Source of the DNA: Streptomyces zaomyceticus
GTDB taxonomy: Bacteria; Actinomycetota; Actinomycetes; Streptomycetales; Streptomycetaceae
DNA length: 64,000 bases
Direction of reading: 5' to 3'
Assembly: GCF_014656215.1 (NCBI RefSeq)
Contig: NZ_BNBZ01000010.1
Location: forward strand, 1-64,000
Part shown: piece after piece, positions 8,221-17,132 of the stretch
Position numbering within the stretch: the first letter of the stretch is position 1
Layout of the letters: every line of letters starts with the position of its first letter
Notes under the pieces: generated by a model
Databases searched by the model: none
Told to the model about the DNA's origin: nothing
Seen by the model: only the letters and a program-made list of their open reading frames with translations
Program-made: the position numbers and the translations under genes

Positions 8221-9027
8221 ATGAGAGATCGTTTCCGGTCCGGAGACCCCTCCGCGCTCGGCGAGGCGTACGACGAGCACGCACGCGTGCTGTATCACTA
8301 CGCCTTCCGGGTGTGCGGGGACCGGACGGCGGCCGAGGACGTCGTCTCCGCCGCCTTCCTGGAGGCCTGGCGCTGTCGCGGGAAGGTGCACAGCGACGGC
8401 GGGAGTCTCCGCCCCTGGCTGCTGGGCATCGCGACCAACATCATGCGGGGCGCCGCGCGTGAGGCGCGGCGGCGGGACGCGGCCCTTGCCCGGATGCCCG
8501 AGCGCGGCGTCCTGCCGGACTTCGCCGACGACGTCCTCGCGCGGATGACGGACGGGGAGCAGATACGGGCCGCCCGGGCCGCCCTCGGGAAGCTCCGCAG
8601 GCGTGAGCGCGAGGTCTTCACGCTCGTGGTGTGGGCCGGACTCGACTACGCCGCCGCAGGGGAGGCGCTGGGCGTTCCGGTCGGGACGGTCCGGTCCCGG
8701 CTCTCGCGGGCGCGTGAACGACTGCGGAAGCTCGCCGACGCCGAACTGCGAACGGCGCGCCGGGAGGAGCGGGCGGCTGTCGCCGCGGTGCGGTCGCCCT
8801 CCCGGGCGGTGGTGCCGGAAACGGGGCGGGCCTCCGTCGGCCGTGCCCCGGTCCGTGCCCGTACGCACGCCGGAAGCATTGGGGAACGAAGCCCCGGGGA
8901 ACCGGACCCCGCGGTGCCGAGCGCCCCGGAACGAAGCAGCGCGCTTCCCGTCGCCGGAGCCGTGTCCGCCCGGTCCACCGTCCGTCCCGCACCCGTGCCC
9001 CGATCGATCCCGGAGAACCAGGCATGA
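8221..9027 (+). CDS. ECF-family RNA polymerase sigma factor
   Basis: The 268-residue protein contains region 2 (YDEHARVLYHYAFRVCGD...AEDVVSAAF, residues 10-50) and region 4 (LRRREREVFTLVVWAGLDYAAAGEALG, about residues 120-165). A low-complexity tail of about 75 residues rich in Pro, Ser and Arg is not part of the sigma fold. The ATG at 8221 gives the usual N-terminus; the longer frame upstream is unsupported. Its stop overlaps the start of the next gene by ATGA, and that gene encodes a single-pass membrane protein of the type often paired with such sigma factors. A GGGAAC at 8175-8180 could be a -35 for autoregulation, but the -10 is weak. Confidence 0.88.
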   Translation: MRDRFRSGDPSALGEAYDEHARVLYHYAFRVCGDRTAAEDVVSAAFLEAWRCRGKVHSDGGSLRPWLLGIATNIMRGAAREARRRDAALARMPERGVLPDFADDVLARMTDGEQIRAARAALGKLRRREREVFTLVVWAGLDYAAAGEALGVPVGTVRSRLSRARERLRKLADAELRTARREERAAVAAVRSPSRAVVPETGRASVGRAPVRARTHAGSIGERSPGEPDPAVPSAPERSSALPVAGAVSARSTVRPAPVPRSIPENQA

Positions 9028-10133
9028 ACGCCCACGCCCCCCGCACGCCGCACCGGCACGCCCACTCCGACGAGGTGCTGCGCGCCGAGCTCGCCGAACT
9101 GCTGCCCCCGCCGCCGGTGCCCGAGCTCGCGCCCGAACGGGACCGCGACCTGCGGCACACCGTCATGAGGACCGCCCTCGCCTCCGAGGGCGACGCGGTC
9201 GCCCCTCCGCCCCGTGCGCGCCGGGGACGCGCCGGGCTGCGCCTCGGCTGGATCGCCGCGCCGGTCGCCGCCTGCGCGGTCGTGGCCGGTGTCGCCGTGT
9301 TCGCGCCCCGGGACACGCCTGCCGGATCCCCGGGCACGGGACGTACCTCGGCCGGTCAGCCGGCGTCGACCGGAGCCGTGCAGGTGCTGACCCGGGCGGC
9401 GCTCGCCGCCGCCGCAGCACCCGCGCCCGACGCCCGGCCCGAGGGATACGTCTATGTGAAGAGCCTCGTGGCCCATGCCGGGCGCGACGCTTCCGGCGGC
9501 TCCGCGACGCTGCCGCCCGCCCACCAGCGCGAGGTGTGGCTCTCGGCCGACGGCAGCCGCCCCGGTCTGTTGCGTGAGCCCGGCTCCGCCGACACCCCGC
9601 TCGGTGCGCCGCTGCCCGTGTACGAGCTGGACCACCGGGGGGCCACGCCGCGGAAGTCCGCCCTCGGCGCGGAGCCGCCCTCCGTCATGAACCCCACCCA
9701 CGCGTACGTGGCGACGCTTCCGACGGACCCGGAGGCGCTCCTGCGCCTGATCCGGGCCGAGACCCGTCGGGCCGGGACCGACCCGGACCAGCGGGCGTTC
9801 ACCGCGATCGGGACCCTGCTCGCCGAGACCTGGGCTCCCCCGAAGGTGACCGCCGCCCTCTACGAGGCCGCGGCGCGGATCCCGGGGGTCACCGTGCTGC
9901 CGTCCGCGAAGGACGCGGCCGGCCGCGAGGGCGTCGCCGTCGCCCGTACGGCGCACGGCGAGCAGACGCAGTGGATCTTCGACCGTACGACGTCGGCGTT
10001 CCTCGGGGAGCGCACGGTGCTCACCGGGACGACGTCGGCCGGGCGCGCGGGCACGGTCCTCGGGGTGTCGGCGGTGCTCGCCAAGGCAGGCGTCGGCGCC
10101 CCCGGCGAAGTGCCGGGGACGCCGAGGGCGTAG
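9024..10133 (+). CDS. CU044_5270-family membrane protein, sigma-factor partner
   Basis: This 369-residue protein has a cytosolic N-terminus of about 70 residues, one transmembrane helix (WIAAPVAACAVVAGVAVFA, about residues 73-91) and a large extracytoplasmic domain with motifs GYVYVKSLVA, EVWLSADGS and TDPEALL. The layout matches the CU044_5270 family commonly encoded after ECF sigma factors in actinobacteria. A role as anti-sigma factor or signal sensor is inferred from context; there is no zinc-binding anti-sigma motif. The start overlaps the sigma stop (ATGA), so translation is coupled. Confidence 0.8.
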   Translation: MNAHAPRTPHRHAHSDEVLRAELAELLPPPPVPELAPERDRDLRHTVMRTALASEGDAVAPPPRARRGRAGLRLGWIAAPVAACAVVAGVAVFAPRDTPAGSPGTGRTSAGQPASTGAVQVLTRAALAAAAAPAPDARPEGYVYVKSLVAHAGRDASGGSATLPPAHQREVWLSADGSRPGLLREPGSADTPLGAPLPVYELDHRGATPRKSALGAEPPSVMNPTHAYVATLPTDPEALLRLIRAETRRAGTDPDQRAFTAIGTLLAETWAPPKVTAALYEAAARIPGVTVLPSAKDAAGREGVAVARTAHGEQTQWIFDRTTSAFLGERTVLTGTTSAGRAGTVLGVSAVLAKAGVGAPGEVPGTPRA

Positions 10134-10160
10134 CGGGCGCGGAGCCCGCCGCCGCAGGGG

Positions 10161-10222
10161 CGCGTCGCGTCGTGGCGAGGCGCGACGCGTCGGTCAGGCT
10201 CGGCGCGTCGGTCAGGCTCGGC
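10161..10222. repeat. Hairpin plus tandem 18-bp duplication at the end of the acetoacetyl-CoA synthetase gene
   Basis: CGCGTCGCG (10161-10169) and CGCGACGCG (10181-10189) form a 9-bp stem that could terminate both convergent genes. Immediately after, GCGTCGGTCAGGCTCGGC occurs twice in tandem (10187-10204 and 10205-10222). The second copy contains the last codons and the stop of the minus-strand gene. Confidence 0.65.
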
Positions 10223-12182
10223 GGGCGGCCGCCAGGGACTCGTAGAAGTGAAGGAGGCCGAGGTCGTCGACCGAGCCGGCGTTGACGGCCTTGGCCAGGG
10301 GGGTGCCCTGGAGGAGGCGCTTGACCGGGACCTCGATGCGCTTGCCCGTGAGGGTGTGCGGGACGCCGGGGACCTCGATGATCTCGTCGGGGACGTGGCG
10401 CGGGGAGAGCTCGGTGCGGATCGTCCGCTTGATGCGGGCGATCAGCTCCTCGTCGAGGGTCGCCCCGTCGACGAGGTGCACGAAGAGCGGCATCCAGTAG
10501 CCGCCGTCCGGCTCCTCCAGGCCGATCACGAGGGACTCCCGGATCTCCGGGAGGCGCTCGACGGCCTCATAGATGTCGGCGCTCCCCATCCGCACGCCCT
10601 GGCGGTTCAGGGTGGAGTCGGAGCGGCCGTGGATGACGACCGAGCCGTGGTCGGTGATCGTGATCCAGTCGCCGTGGCGCCAGGCTCCCGGGAACATCTC
10701 GAAGTAGCTGTCGCGGTAGCGGCTGCCGTCGGGGTCGTTCCAGAAGTGGATCGGCATGGACGGCATGGGGTTGGTGACGACGAGTTCGCCCACCTCGCCG
10801 ATCAGCGGCTTGCCGGAGGGGTCCCACGCCTGGAGGTCGGTACCGAGGCCCGCCGCCTGAAGCTCCCCGATGTGGACCGGGAGGGTGGGAACGGCCCCCG
10901 CGAAGCAGGAGCACACATCGGTGCCGCCGCTGACGGAGGCGATCCACAGGTTCTCGCGGACCTCGTCGTGGAGCCAGCGGAATCCGTCGGGCGGAAGCGG
11001 GGAGCCGGTGGTGGCGACGCACTTCACCGACGAGAGGTCGAAGTCCCGGCCCGGGTGCACGTCCGCCTTGGCACAGGCCATCACATACGCGGCCGAGGTG
11101 CCGTACAGCGTGGCGCGGGTGCGCTCGGCGACGCGCCACTGGGCGGCGGTGTCCGGATACCCGGGACTTCCGTCGTAGAGGACGACCGTCGTGCCGGTGA
11201 GCAGGCCGGAGACGAGGAAGTTCCACATCATCCAGCCGGTGGAGGTGTACCAGAAGAACACGTCCTCGGGCCCGAGGTCGCAGTGCAGGCCCAGCTGCTT
11301 GACGTGCTCGACGAGGATGCCGCCCTGGGACTGGACGATCGCCTTCGGCAGACCGGTCGTGCCGGAGGAGTACAGGACCCACAGCGGGTGCGAGAACGGG
11401 ACCTGCTCGTAGACCGGCTCGATGTCGGCGGCGACGAGGTCGGCCCAGTCGAGGGTGCCCTCGGGCGCCGGGGTGCCGAGCAGCGGGATGTGGACGACCG
11501 CCCGGAGGGTGGGGAGCTCGGCGCGCAGTTCGGCCACGGTGTCGCGGCGGTCGTGCTCCTTGCCGCCGTAGCGGTAGCCGTCGACGGTGAAGAGGACCAC
11601 GGGCTCGACCTGCTGGAAGCGGTCGAGGACGCTGCGGGCGCCGAAGTCGGGGGCGCAGGAGGTCCACACGCCGCCGACGGCCGCGGTGGCGAGGAGGGCC
11701 ACGACGGACTGCGGGACGTTGGGCAGGTAGCCGCTGATCCGGTCGCCCGGCCGGACACCGAGGGCGCGGAGTTCGGCGGCGAGGGAGCCGACCTGGCGGC
11801 GAAGCTCGCCCCAGGCGATCGGCGTGGGCTCATGTGTTTCGTCCACATGGAGCAAGGCCGTGTCATGGGGGCGCTCGTCGGCGGCGCGCAGGGCGTGCTC
11901 GGCGTAGTTGAGGGTGGCTCCGGGGAACCAGTCGGCGCCGGGCATCGAGCGGTCGCCGAGGACGCGCTCGTACGGGGTGGAGAAGCGGATGTCGAACCAC
12001 TCGACGACCGCCTGCCAGAAGGCCTCGAGCTCGTCGACCGACCAGCGGTGGAGCGCCGGGTACCCGCCGTCCGCCGGGGCGCCGTGGTGTTCGGCGGCCC
12101 AGTTCTGGAACCGGGTGACGGCGGCCGTGGCGATGCGGTCCTCGTCCGGCTGCCAGAGCGGCTCGGTCTGCGCTGATGTCAT
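10212..12182 (-). CDS. Acetoacetyl-CoA synthetase
   Basis: An adenylate-forming enzyme of 656 residues that activates acetoacetate to acetoacetyl-CoA at the expense of ATP, feeding ketone bodies into fatty-acid or polyketide metabolism. The core ATP motif is LYSSGTTGLPKAI; the acyl-site region GTDVCSCFAG and the late motif HGDWITITDHG, with the catalytic-lysine motif TLTGKRIEVPVK near the C-terminus, fit the AACS branch. The start at 12182 (MTSAQTEPLWQP) gives the family length; the in-frame extension to 12677 has no support. It is divergent from the GH31 gene across 215 bp. Confidence 0.92.
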   Translation of the reverse strand: MTSAQTEPLWQPDEDRIATAAVTRFQNWAAEHHGAPADGGYPALHRWSVDELEAFWQAVVEWFDIRFSTPYERVLGDRSMPGADWFPGATLNYAEHALRAADERPHDTALLHVDETHEPTPIAWGELRRQVGSLAAELRALGVRPGDRISGYLPNVPQSVVALLATAAVGGVWTSCAPDFGARSVLDRFQQVEPVVLFTVDGYRYGGKEHDRRDTVAELRAELPTLRAVVHIPLLGTPAPEGTLDWADLVAADIEPVYEQVPFSHPLWVLYSSGTTGLPKAIVQSQGGILVEHVKQLGLHCDLGPEDVFFWYTSTGWMMWNFLVSGLLTGTTVVLYDGSPGYPDTAAQWRVAERTRATLYGTSAAYVMACAKADVHPGRDFDLSSVKCVATTGSPLPPDGFRWLHDEVRENLWIASVSGGTDVCSCFAGAVPTLPVHIGELQAAGLGTDLQAWDPSGKPLIGEVGELVVTNPMPSMPIHFWNDPDGSRYRDSYFEMFPGAWRHGDWITITDHGSVVIHGRSDSTLNRQGVRMGSADIYEAVERLPEIRESLVIGLEEPDGGYWMPLFVHLVDGATLDEELIARIKRTIRTELSPRHVPDEIIEVPGVPHTLTGKRIEVPVKRLLQGTPLAKAVNAGSVDDLGLLHFYESLAAARRA

Positions 12183-12397
12183 TGGGGCGGCTCCCTGGCT
12201 GTACGCGGGGTCGGCGTGTGTCCCGCGCACGTGCTGGGGTGTGCGCGTGACGCGGCTGACAGGACGATGCCATGTGATCGTCATTCGCACCAGGGCTGAC
12301 CGCCCATGGTCCGGGAGTTGAATATGTGCTCCCACCACGGGTGAACGGCAGTTGAACGGAGCTTGTTCCGCCCCTGGTGGGTGGCAGGGTGAGCCGC

Positions 12398-14899
12398 ATG
12401 GACGGTCGTGAACTGGTGCGCTCGATGAAGGCGTTCGGCTCGGTGCAGGGATTGCGGACGGTACGGGCGGCGTGGCGGCAGCGCCGTACGGACGCGTGGG
12501 GGCTGCCGCCGAGGGGAGCGGAGCGGGCCCGCGTACCGGGGCATGCGACGGGGGCGGAGTCGACGCCCGGTGGGGGGACCGTCCGGTTCGCCCGCTCCTC
12601 GTTGCGGATCGTCGTGTCGGCCGGCGGGACCGTGTTCTGGGGGTGGGACGGCGCCGAGCCGCTTCCTTCGTACGCACTGGCGGGCGAAGCGCCCGAGCCG
12701 GACCCTCGGGCCTCCCTGGAGCCGGACACGGACGGCGGCTGGCGGATCGTGTCCGAGCGGGTGACGGTGGCGGTCTCCCGGCACGGGGCGGTGGAGATCC
12801 GGACCCCGGGCGGGGTGATGCTGCGCCGGGACCTGCCGCCGCGCTGGTGGGAGCCGGTGGCGGAGGCGGGCGCCGCCGAGGCGGGCGTGGCCTCGGCTGA
12901 CGTGGCCGAGTCTGACGCTGCCGTGGCGGGCGCTGCCGTGGCGGGCCGGGAAGCGGGTGGGGAGGCGGGCGCGGTGGCCGGCGGGCGGCCGGGCAGGGAT
13001 GCGGCCGGTGGCCGGCGGAGCGGGGCGCGGTGGGTGCAGCGCAGTGAGGTCCCGGCCGACGCGCGGTTCTTCGGGCTCGGCGGGCGCTCGACGGGACCGC
13101 GGCTGCGGGACGGCTCGTACCGGCTGTGGAACACCGACCCCAAGGGGAGGTTCGGGCCCGGGGACGACCCCCTCTACCTCACCATGCCCGTGCAGTTCGT
13201 CGTCTCGGACGCCGGGACGCACCTGGCCTTCCACGACAACTCCTGGGACGGCCGGGTCACCCTGGCCGAGGGCGAGGAGGGCGCGGGCTCGGGGCACGAC
13301 CGGCCGGGTGCCAGCGAGGTCCGGATGGACGGCGGGCCGCTGCGCTGCTGGGTGGTCGTCGGGACCCCCGCGCGCGTCCTGCACGGCTGGGCGGCGCTCA
13401 CCGGCCCACCCGCGCTGCCGCCCGACTGGGCGCTGGGGCCGCAGCACGCGCGCTGGGGGTTCGGCAGCGCGCGGGAGGTCCGGCGGATCGTGGCCGGATA
13501 CCGGGAGCGTGGCCTTCCGCTGTCCGCCGTCCACCTGGACATCGACCACTACGACGGCCACCGGGTGTTCACCGTCGACCGCGAGCGGTTCCCCGACCTT
13601 CCGGGGCTCGCGGCGGAGTTGCGCGAACAGGGCGTGCGGCTCGTGTCGATCGTGGACCCGGCGGTGAAGGCCGAACCGGGGAACGCGGTGTACGACAGCG
13701 GGCGGGCGGCGGGGGCCTTCGTCCGGGACGCCCGGGGCGACGAGGTGCACGGGGTGGTGTGGCCGGGCGAGTGCGCCTTTCCGGACTTCACGGATCCCGC
13801 CGTGCGGAAGTGGTGGGGCGATCTGTACGAGGAGCGGGTCCGGCAGGGCTTCTCCGGCGTGTGGCACGACATGAACGAGCCGGTGTCCTTCGCCCCCTTC
13901 GGCGATGCGACGCTGCCCCGGTCGGCACGGCACGACCTGGACGGCCGGGGCGGCGACCACCGCGAGGCGCACAACGTGTACGGGCTCACGATGGCGCGGG
14001 CCGGGTACGAGGGACTGCGCCGGCTGCGGCCCGACGAGCGGCCCTTCCTCTTCTCGCGTTCGGGCTGGGCGGGGATGCAGCGGTACGGAGGCACCTGGTC
14101 GGGCGATGTGTCGACGGGATGGCCGGGGCTGCGGGCCTCGCTCGCCCTGGTCCTGGGGCTGGGCCTGTGCGGGGTGCCGTACTCGGGGCCCGATGTGGGC
14201 GGTTTCGACGGCAGCCCGACGCCGGAGCTGTTCCTGCGCTGGTACCAGCTGGGGGCGTGGCTGCCGCTGTTCCGTACGCACGCGGCGATCGACGCGGGGC
14301 GACGCGAGCCCTGGGAGTTCGGTCCGGAGGTCCTGGAGCACGCGCGCGTGGCCCTGGCCGAGCGGGAACGCATGCGGCCGTACTTCACGACCCTGGCCCG
14401 GCTCGCCCGGATGACGGGGGCTCCGTACGTACGCCCGGTGTGGTGGGGGACGCCCGAGGACCGGGTGCTGCGGGACTGCGACGACGCGTTCCTGCTGGGC
14501 GACGCGCTGCTCGTCGCGCCGGTTCTGACCCGGGGCGCCGACTCGCGCGCGGTACGGCTGCCGCGGGGGCGCTGGTACGACACCGCGACCGAGCGGGCCT
14601 ACGAGGGCCCCGGCCAGGTGCTGCTCGACGCGCCGCTCTCCCGGCTCCCGGTCCTGGCGCGGGCGGGGGCGGTGCTCCCGGTGCGCGGCGAGGACGGCGA
14701 GCCGGCCCTGGAGGTGTGGGCGCCCGCCGCGGGGAGGACGGGCGGGGGTCTGGTCGTGCGGGACACGGGGGACGGCTGGGAGCCGGCCGAGATCGAGCGG
14801 TATCAGTCGCGGCTCGTGGACGGGCGGGTGGTCGTGGAGCGGGTGACGGACGAGGGAGTGGAGGAGGTCGGGCTGCCGGTGCGGGTGCGGGGGCTCTAG
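12398..14899 (+). CDS. Glycoside hydrolase family 31 alpha-glucosidase
   Basis: A cytosolic-looking 833-residue enzyme that releases alpha-linked glucose from oligosaccharides. The catalytic nucleophile is Asp491 in GVWHDMNEP, and the acid/base is Asp570 in GGTWSGDVST, inside the signature SRSGWAGMQRY. The N-terminal beta domain carries an Ala/Gly/Glu-rich insertion at about residues 150-205 that breaks the normal domain spacing; it looks like a slippage-type expansion. The ATG at 12398 is preferred to the GTG at 12377. The stop codon lies in the first copy of a degenerate tandem repeat. Confidence 0.9.
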   Translation: MDGRELVRSMKAFGSVQGLRTVRAAWRQRRTDAWGLPPRGAERARVPGHATGAESTPGGGTVRFARSSLRIVVSAGGTVFWGWDGAEPLPSYALAGEAPEPDPRASLEPDTDGGWRIVSERVTVAVSRHGAVEIRTPGGVMLRRDLPPRWWEPVAEAGAAEAGVASADVAESDAAVAGAAVAGREAGGEAGAVAGGRPGRDAAGGRRSGARWVQRSEVPADARFFGLGGRSTGPRLRDGSYRLWNTDPKGRFGPGDDPLYLTMPVQFVVSDAGTHLAFHDNSWDGRVTLAEGEEGAGSGHDRPGASEVRMDGGPLRCWVVVGTPARVLHGWAALTGPPALPPDWALGPQHARWGFGSAREVRRIVAGYRERGLPLSAVHLDIDHYDGHRVFTVDRERFPDLPGLAAELREQGVRLVSIVDPAVKAEPGNAVYDSGRAAGAFVRDARGDEVHGVVWPGECAFPDFTDPAVRKWWGDLYEERVRQGFSGVWHDMNEPVSFAPFGDATLPRSARHDLDGRGGDHREAHNVYGLTMARAGYEGLRRLRPDERPFLFSRSGWAGMQRYGGTWSGDVSTGWPGLRASLALVLGLGLCGVPYSGPDVGGFDGSPTPELFLRWYQLGAWLPLFRTHAAIDAGRREPWEFGPEVLEHARVALAERERMRPYFTTLARLARMTGAPYVRPVWWGTPEDRVLRDCDDAFLLGDALLVAPVLTRGADSRAVRLPRGRWYDTATERAYEGPGQVLLDAPLSRLPVLARAGAVLPVRGEDGEPALEVWAPAAGRTGGGLVVRDTGDGWEPAEIERYQSRLVDGRVVVERVTDEGVEEVGLPVRVRGL

Positions 14900-14955
14900 C
14901 GAGGCGGGTGCGGGAGCTTTGGCGAGGCGGCGGAGGCGGGGGCTTCGGCGAGTGG
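14883..14955 (+). repeat. Degenerate tandem repeat covering the GH31 stop codon
   Basis: Three imperfect copies of a 23-26 bp unit share a GCTYTRGCGAG-like core at about 14893, 14916 and 14942. The first copy contains the TAG stop of the GH31 gene, so the repeat extends from coding into non-coding DNA. The rest of the gap to 15083 is GC-rich and holds no gene that I can support. Confidence 0.5.
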
Positions 14956-15083
14956 GTGCGGGGACGGGGGATCCGGAGAAGCGAGGGCTCCCGCGGATCC
15001 TGCGGGCCCCTCGTCCCCGGCCGGCGCGCGCCCGCGCCCGGAGTGCGGCGCCTCCCGGTGCCGCCCGTGCCGCCGCCGGGTCC

Positions 15084-15665
15084 TCAGCCGTACGCCCCCG
15101 CGAACCACTTCCGTACCGCCTCCGTGTGGAGCGGGAAGGCCAGCTCCTCCGGTGCGCGGAGCACATGGTGGCCGCTCGTCTCGTTCGTCGGGGCCGAGGG
15201 CGGCAGCTCGGTCGCCGGGCGGGTGGGGAGGAGGCCGAAGAGGAGGAGGTGGCCCGCCGGGGAGCTCATCGCGTCGGCGAGGCCCACCTCCTCGGCCGAG
15301 GCCACGATCCCGGTCTCCTCACGCAGTTCACGGGCGACGGCGGCGCGCCAGTCCTCGCCGTGGTCGATGAAGCCGCCGGGCAGGGCGACCCCGCCCCGCG
15401 CGGGCTCGATGGTGCGGGTGATGACGACGAGGCCCGTCCCCTCCCCGTCCGTGACGGGGAGCAGCGCGACGGCGACGGGCAGCGGGTTGCGGTACGCGGT
15501 GTGGCCGCAGGCCGGGCAGGTGCGGGGCCAGCCGGCGTCGGCCGGGTGGGCGGCGCCGCAGGCGGTGCAGTGGCCGGTGCCGCGGGACGGGCCTTGGGAG
15601 ACGGCGTACGAGGTGCCTTGGGGAGTGCCTTGGGAGTCCTTCACCGGCCGACCGTACGCGATCAC
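15084..15665 (-). CDS. Nudix hydrolase with zinc ribbon
   Basis: The protein combines an N-terminal zinc ribbon (CTACGAAH and CPACGHTAY) with a Nudix domain carrying the box GGFIDHGEDWRAAVARELRE followed by ETG. It hydrolyses a nucleoside diphosphate linked to another group; the zinc ribbon recalls NADH pyrophosphatase relatives, but the exact substrate is open. The start is uncertain: GTG 15665 gives 193 residues, while ATG 15704 overlaps the divergent dipeptidase start. The far N-terminus is a repeated GTPQGTSYAVSQGPS-type low-complexity segment, so a still later start is possible. Confidence 0.8.
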   Translation of the reverse strand: MIAYGRPVKDSQGTPQGTSYAVSQGPSRGTGHCTACGAAHPADAGWPRTCPACGHTAYRNPLPVAVALLPVTDGEGTGLVVITRTIEPARGGVALPGGFIDHGEDWRAAVARELREETGIVASAEEVGLADAMSSPAGHLLLFGLLPTRPATELPPSAPTNETSGHHVLRAPEELAFPLHTEAVRKWFAGAYG

Positions 15666-15702
15666 CCTTTCCCGGCGCTGCCGGAACTGATAGACGGTCC
15701 GC

Positions 15703-16536
15703 ATGACAGGACTTGCTTCCGCTCTCCGTACCCTCGCCGTCACGGCCGCGGCCGGGCTGTTCACCGTCACCGGCGCCGTCACGAGCGCCCCGGCCGCCCC
15801 CGCTCCCCCGGTGCCGGCCGCACCGGAGCCCAAGGCGCCAAGGGAGTTCGTCGCCCTGAGCTCCGTGGACCGCACCATCCTTCAGGAGATGCGCTACACG
15901 ACCCCGCACAACTTCGTGGGTGAGCCGGTGGACGGCTACCGGCAGCCGCTGTGCATCCTGACCCGTCCGGCGGCCGAGGCGCTGCACCGCGCTCAGGTGC
16001 GGCTGCTCGCCCGGGGGTACACGCTGAAGGTGTACGACTGCTACCGCCCGCAGCGGGCCGTCGACCACTTCGTCCGCTGGGCGAAGGACCTGGCGGACGA
16101 GGCGATGAAGAAGGAGTTCTATCCGCTCGTCGACAAGTCGAGGCTGTTCGCGGACGGTTACATTGCCGAGAAGTCCGGGCACAGCCGCGGCTCGACGGTC
16201 GATCTGACGATCGTGCGGCTGCCGGCGAGGTCCACGCGCGCGTACGTACCGGGTGAGCGCCTGGTGGAGTGCTCCGCCCCGCGCGCGGAACGGTTCCCCG
16301 ACAACTCCGTGGACATGGGAACCGGGTACGACTGCTTCGACACGCTCTCGCACACGGACGATCCTCGGGTCGGGGGTGTGCAGCGGGCCAACCGGCAGCT
16401 GCTCAAGGGAGCGCTCGTCGAGCAGGGGTTCGTGAACCTGCCGGAGGAGTGGTGGCACTTCACCTTCAAACCGGAACCGTTCCCGAGCACGTTCTTCGAC
16501 TTCCCGGTGGCGCGGAGGTCGGTGGCGGGTCACTGA
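15703..16536 (+). CDS. Secreted VanX-type D-Ala-D-Ala dipeptidase
   Basis: A 277-residue zinc metallopeptidase of the M15D (VanX/DdpX) type. A Sec signal peptide covers about residues 1-35 (hydrophobic run, then AAPAPP). Zinc ligands are His160 and Asp167 in SGHSRGSTVD and His252 in EEWWHF, with Glu249 as general base and Arg in the YDCYRPQRA motif as transition-state ligand. Because the product is exported, it probably trims or recycles D-Ala-D-Ala from cell-wall fragments rather than giving vancomycin resistance; no vanHA genes lie nearby. It stands alone, divergent from the Nudix gene. Confidence 0.88.
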   Translation: MTGLASALRTLAVTAAAGLFTVTGAVTSAPAAPAPPVPAAPEPKAPREFVALSSVDRTILQEMRYTTPHNFVGEPVDGYRQPLCILTRPAAEALHRAQVRLLARGYTLKVYDCYRPQRAVDHFVRWAKDLADEAMKKEFYPLVDKSRLFADGYIAEKSGHSRGSTVDLTIVRLPARSTRAYVPGERLVECSAPRAERFPDNSVDMGTGYDCFDTLSHTDDPRVGGVQRANRQLLKGALVEQGFVNLPEEWWHFTFKPEPFPSTFFDFPVARRSVAGH

Positions 16537-16568
16537 GTCTTCCGCGTCCGGATCTCCCGTGACACACT

Positions 16569-16585
16569 TCTGACGGTTCGTCAGA
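16569..16585. promoter_or_regulatory. Palindromic operator upstream of the DUF35/thiolase pair
   Basis: TCTGACG-GTT-CGTCAGA is a perfect 7-bp inverted repeat with a 3-bp centre, 41 bp upstream of the DUF35 start. The core CTGACGGTnCGTCAG is identical to the centre of the 31-bp palindrome at 59404-59434. The size and symmetry suit a TetR-family repressor. No TetR gene lies in this window, so the regulator would be encoded elsewhere. Confidence 0.65.
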
Positions 16586-16625
16586 TCAGTGGTGGTCGCG
16601 GTGACCGGCGGTACGGGAGGCCTTG

Positions 16626-17132
16626 ATGGCGCGGACGCGCAGACCTGTGGTGGCCGGGTGGTTCACCGACGACACCGTGCCGGAGGGAGAGTTCCGGCTG
16701 CTGGGCACCCGTTGCTCGGCCTGCGCGTCGGTCTTCTTCCCGCGCGCCGACGACGGGTGCCGCAATCCGCTCTGCCCGGGCGGCGGGGAGCTCGCCGAGG
16801 TTCCGCTCTCCCCGCGCGGCCGGGTCTGGTCCTTCACCGACGGCCGGTACCGCCCGCCCGCCCCGTACGTGTCCGATCCGGACGCGCCCTGGGAGCCGTA
16901 CACCCTGGTCGCCGTCGAGCTCGCGGCCGAGGCGATGGTGGTCCTCGGGCAGGCGGCGCCGGGGGTGACGACGGCCGATCTGGCCGTCGGGACCGAGGTC
17001 GAGGTGGTGCCCGGGGTCCTCAACGAGGATGACGAACACATCTGGACCACCTGGAACTGGCGCCCGGTCCCGACCGGGACGGGGCGGGGACGGCCCGCCG
17101 GCGGCCCGACCGTACGGAAGGAGCCGTCGTGA
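16626..17132 (+). CDS. DUF35 OB-fold protein with rubredoxin-like zinc ribbon
   Basis: A 168-residue protein with an N-terminal zinc ribbon (CSAC, then CRNPLC, about residues 25-55) and a C-terminal OB-fold ending in a Pro/Gly-rich tail. Proteins of this type are obligate partners of non-decarboxylating thiolases or SCP2-type aldolases, for example in the steroid side-chain aldolases, where the OB-fold helps bind the CoA ester. The ATG at 16626 follows GGGAGG. Its end overlaps the thiolase start by GTGA, fitting a two-subunit enzyme made in equal amounts. Confidence 0.88.
   Translation: MARTRRPVVAGWFTDDTVPEGEFRLLGTRCSACASVFFPRADDGCRNPLCPGGGELAEVPLSPRGRVWSFTDGRYRPPAPYVSDPDAPWEPYTLVAVELAAEAMVVLGQAAPGVTTADLAVGTEVEVVPGVLNEDDEHIWTTWNWRPVPTGTGRGRPAGGPTVRKEPS

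Noticed and set aside
12281..15166. A 961-residue minus-strand frame opposite the GH31 gene
   Set aside because: Composition is that of an antisense shadow; the plus-strand frame carries both GH31 catalytic motifs.
15703..16536. Vancomycin-resistance gene vanX
   Set aside because: The protein has a secretion signal and lacks vanH, vanA and vanRS neighbours; cytosolic VanX-type resistance is not supported.
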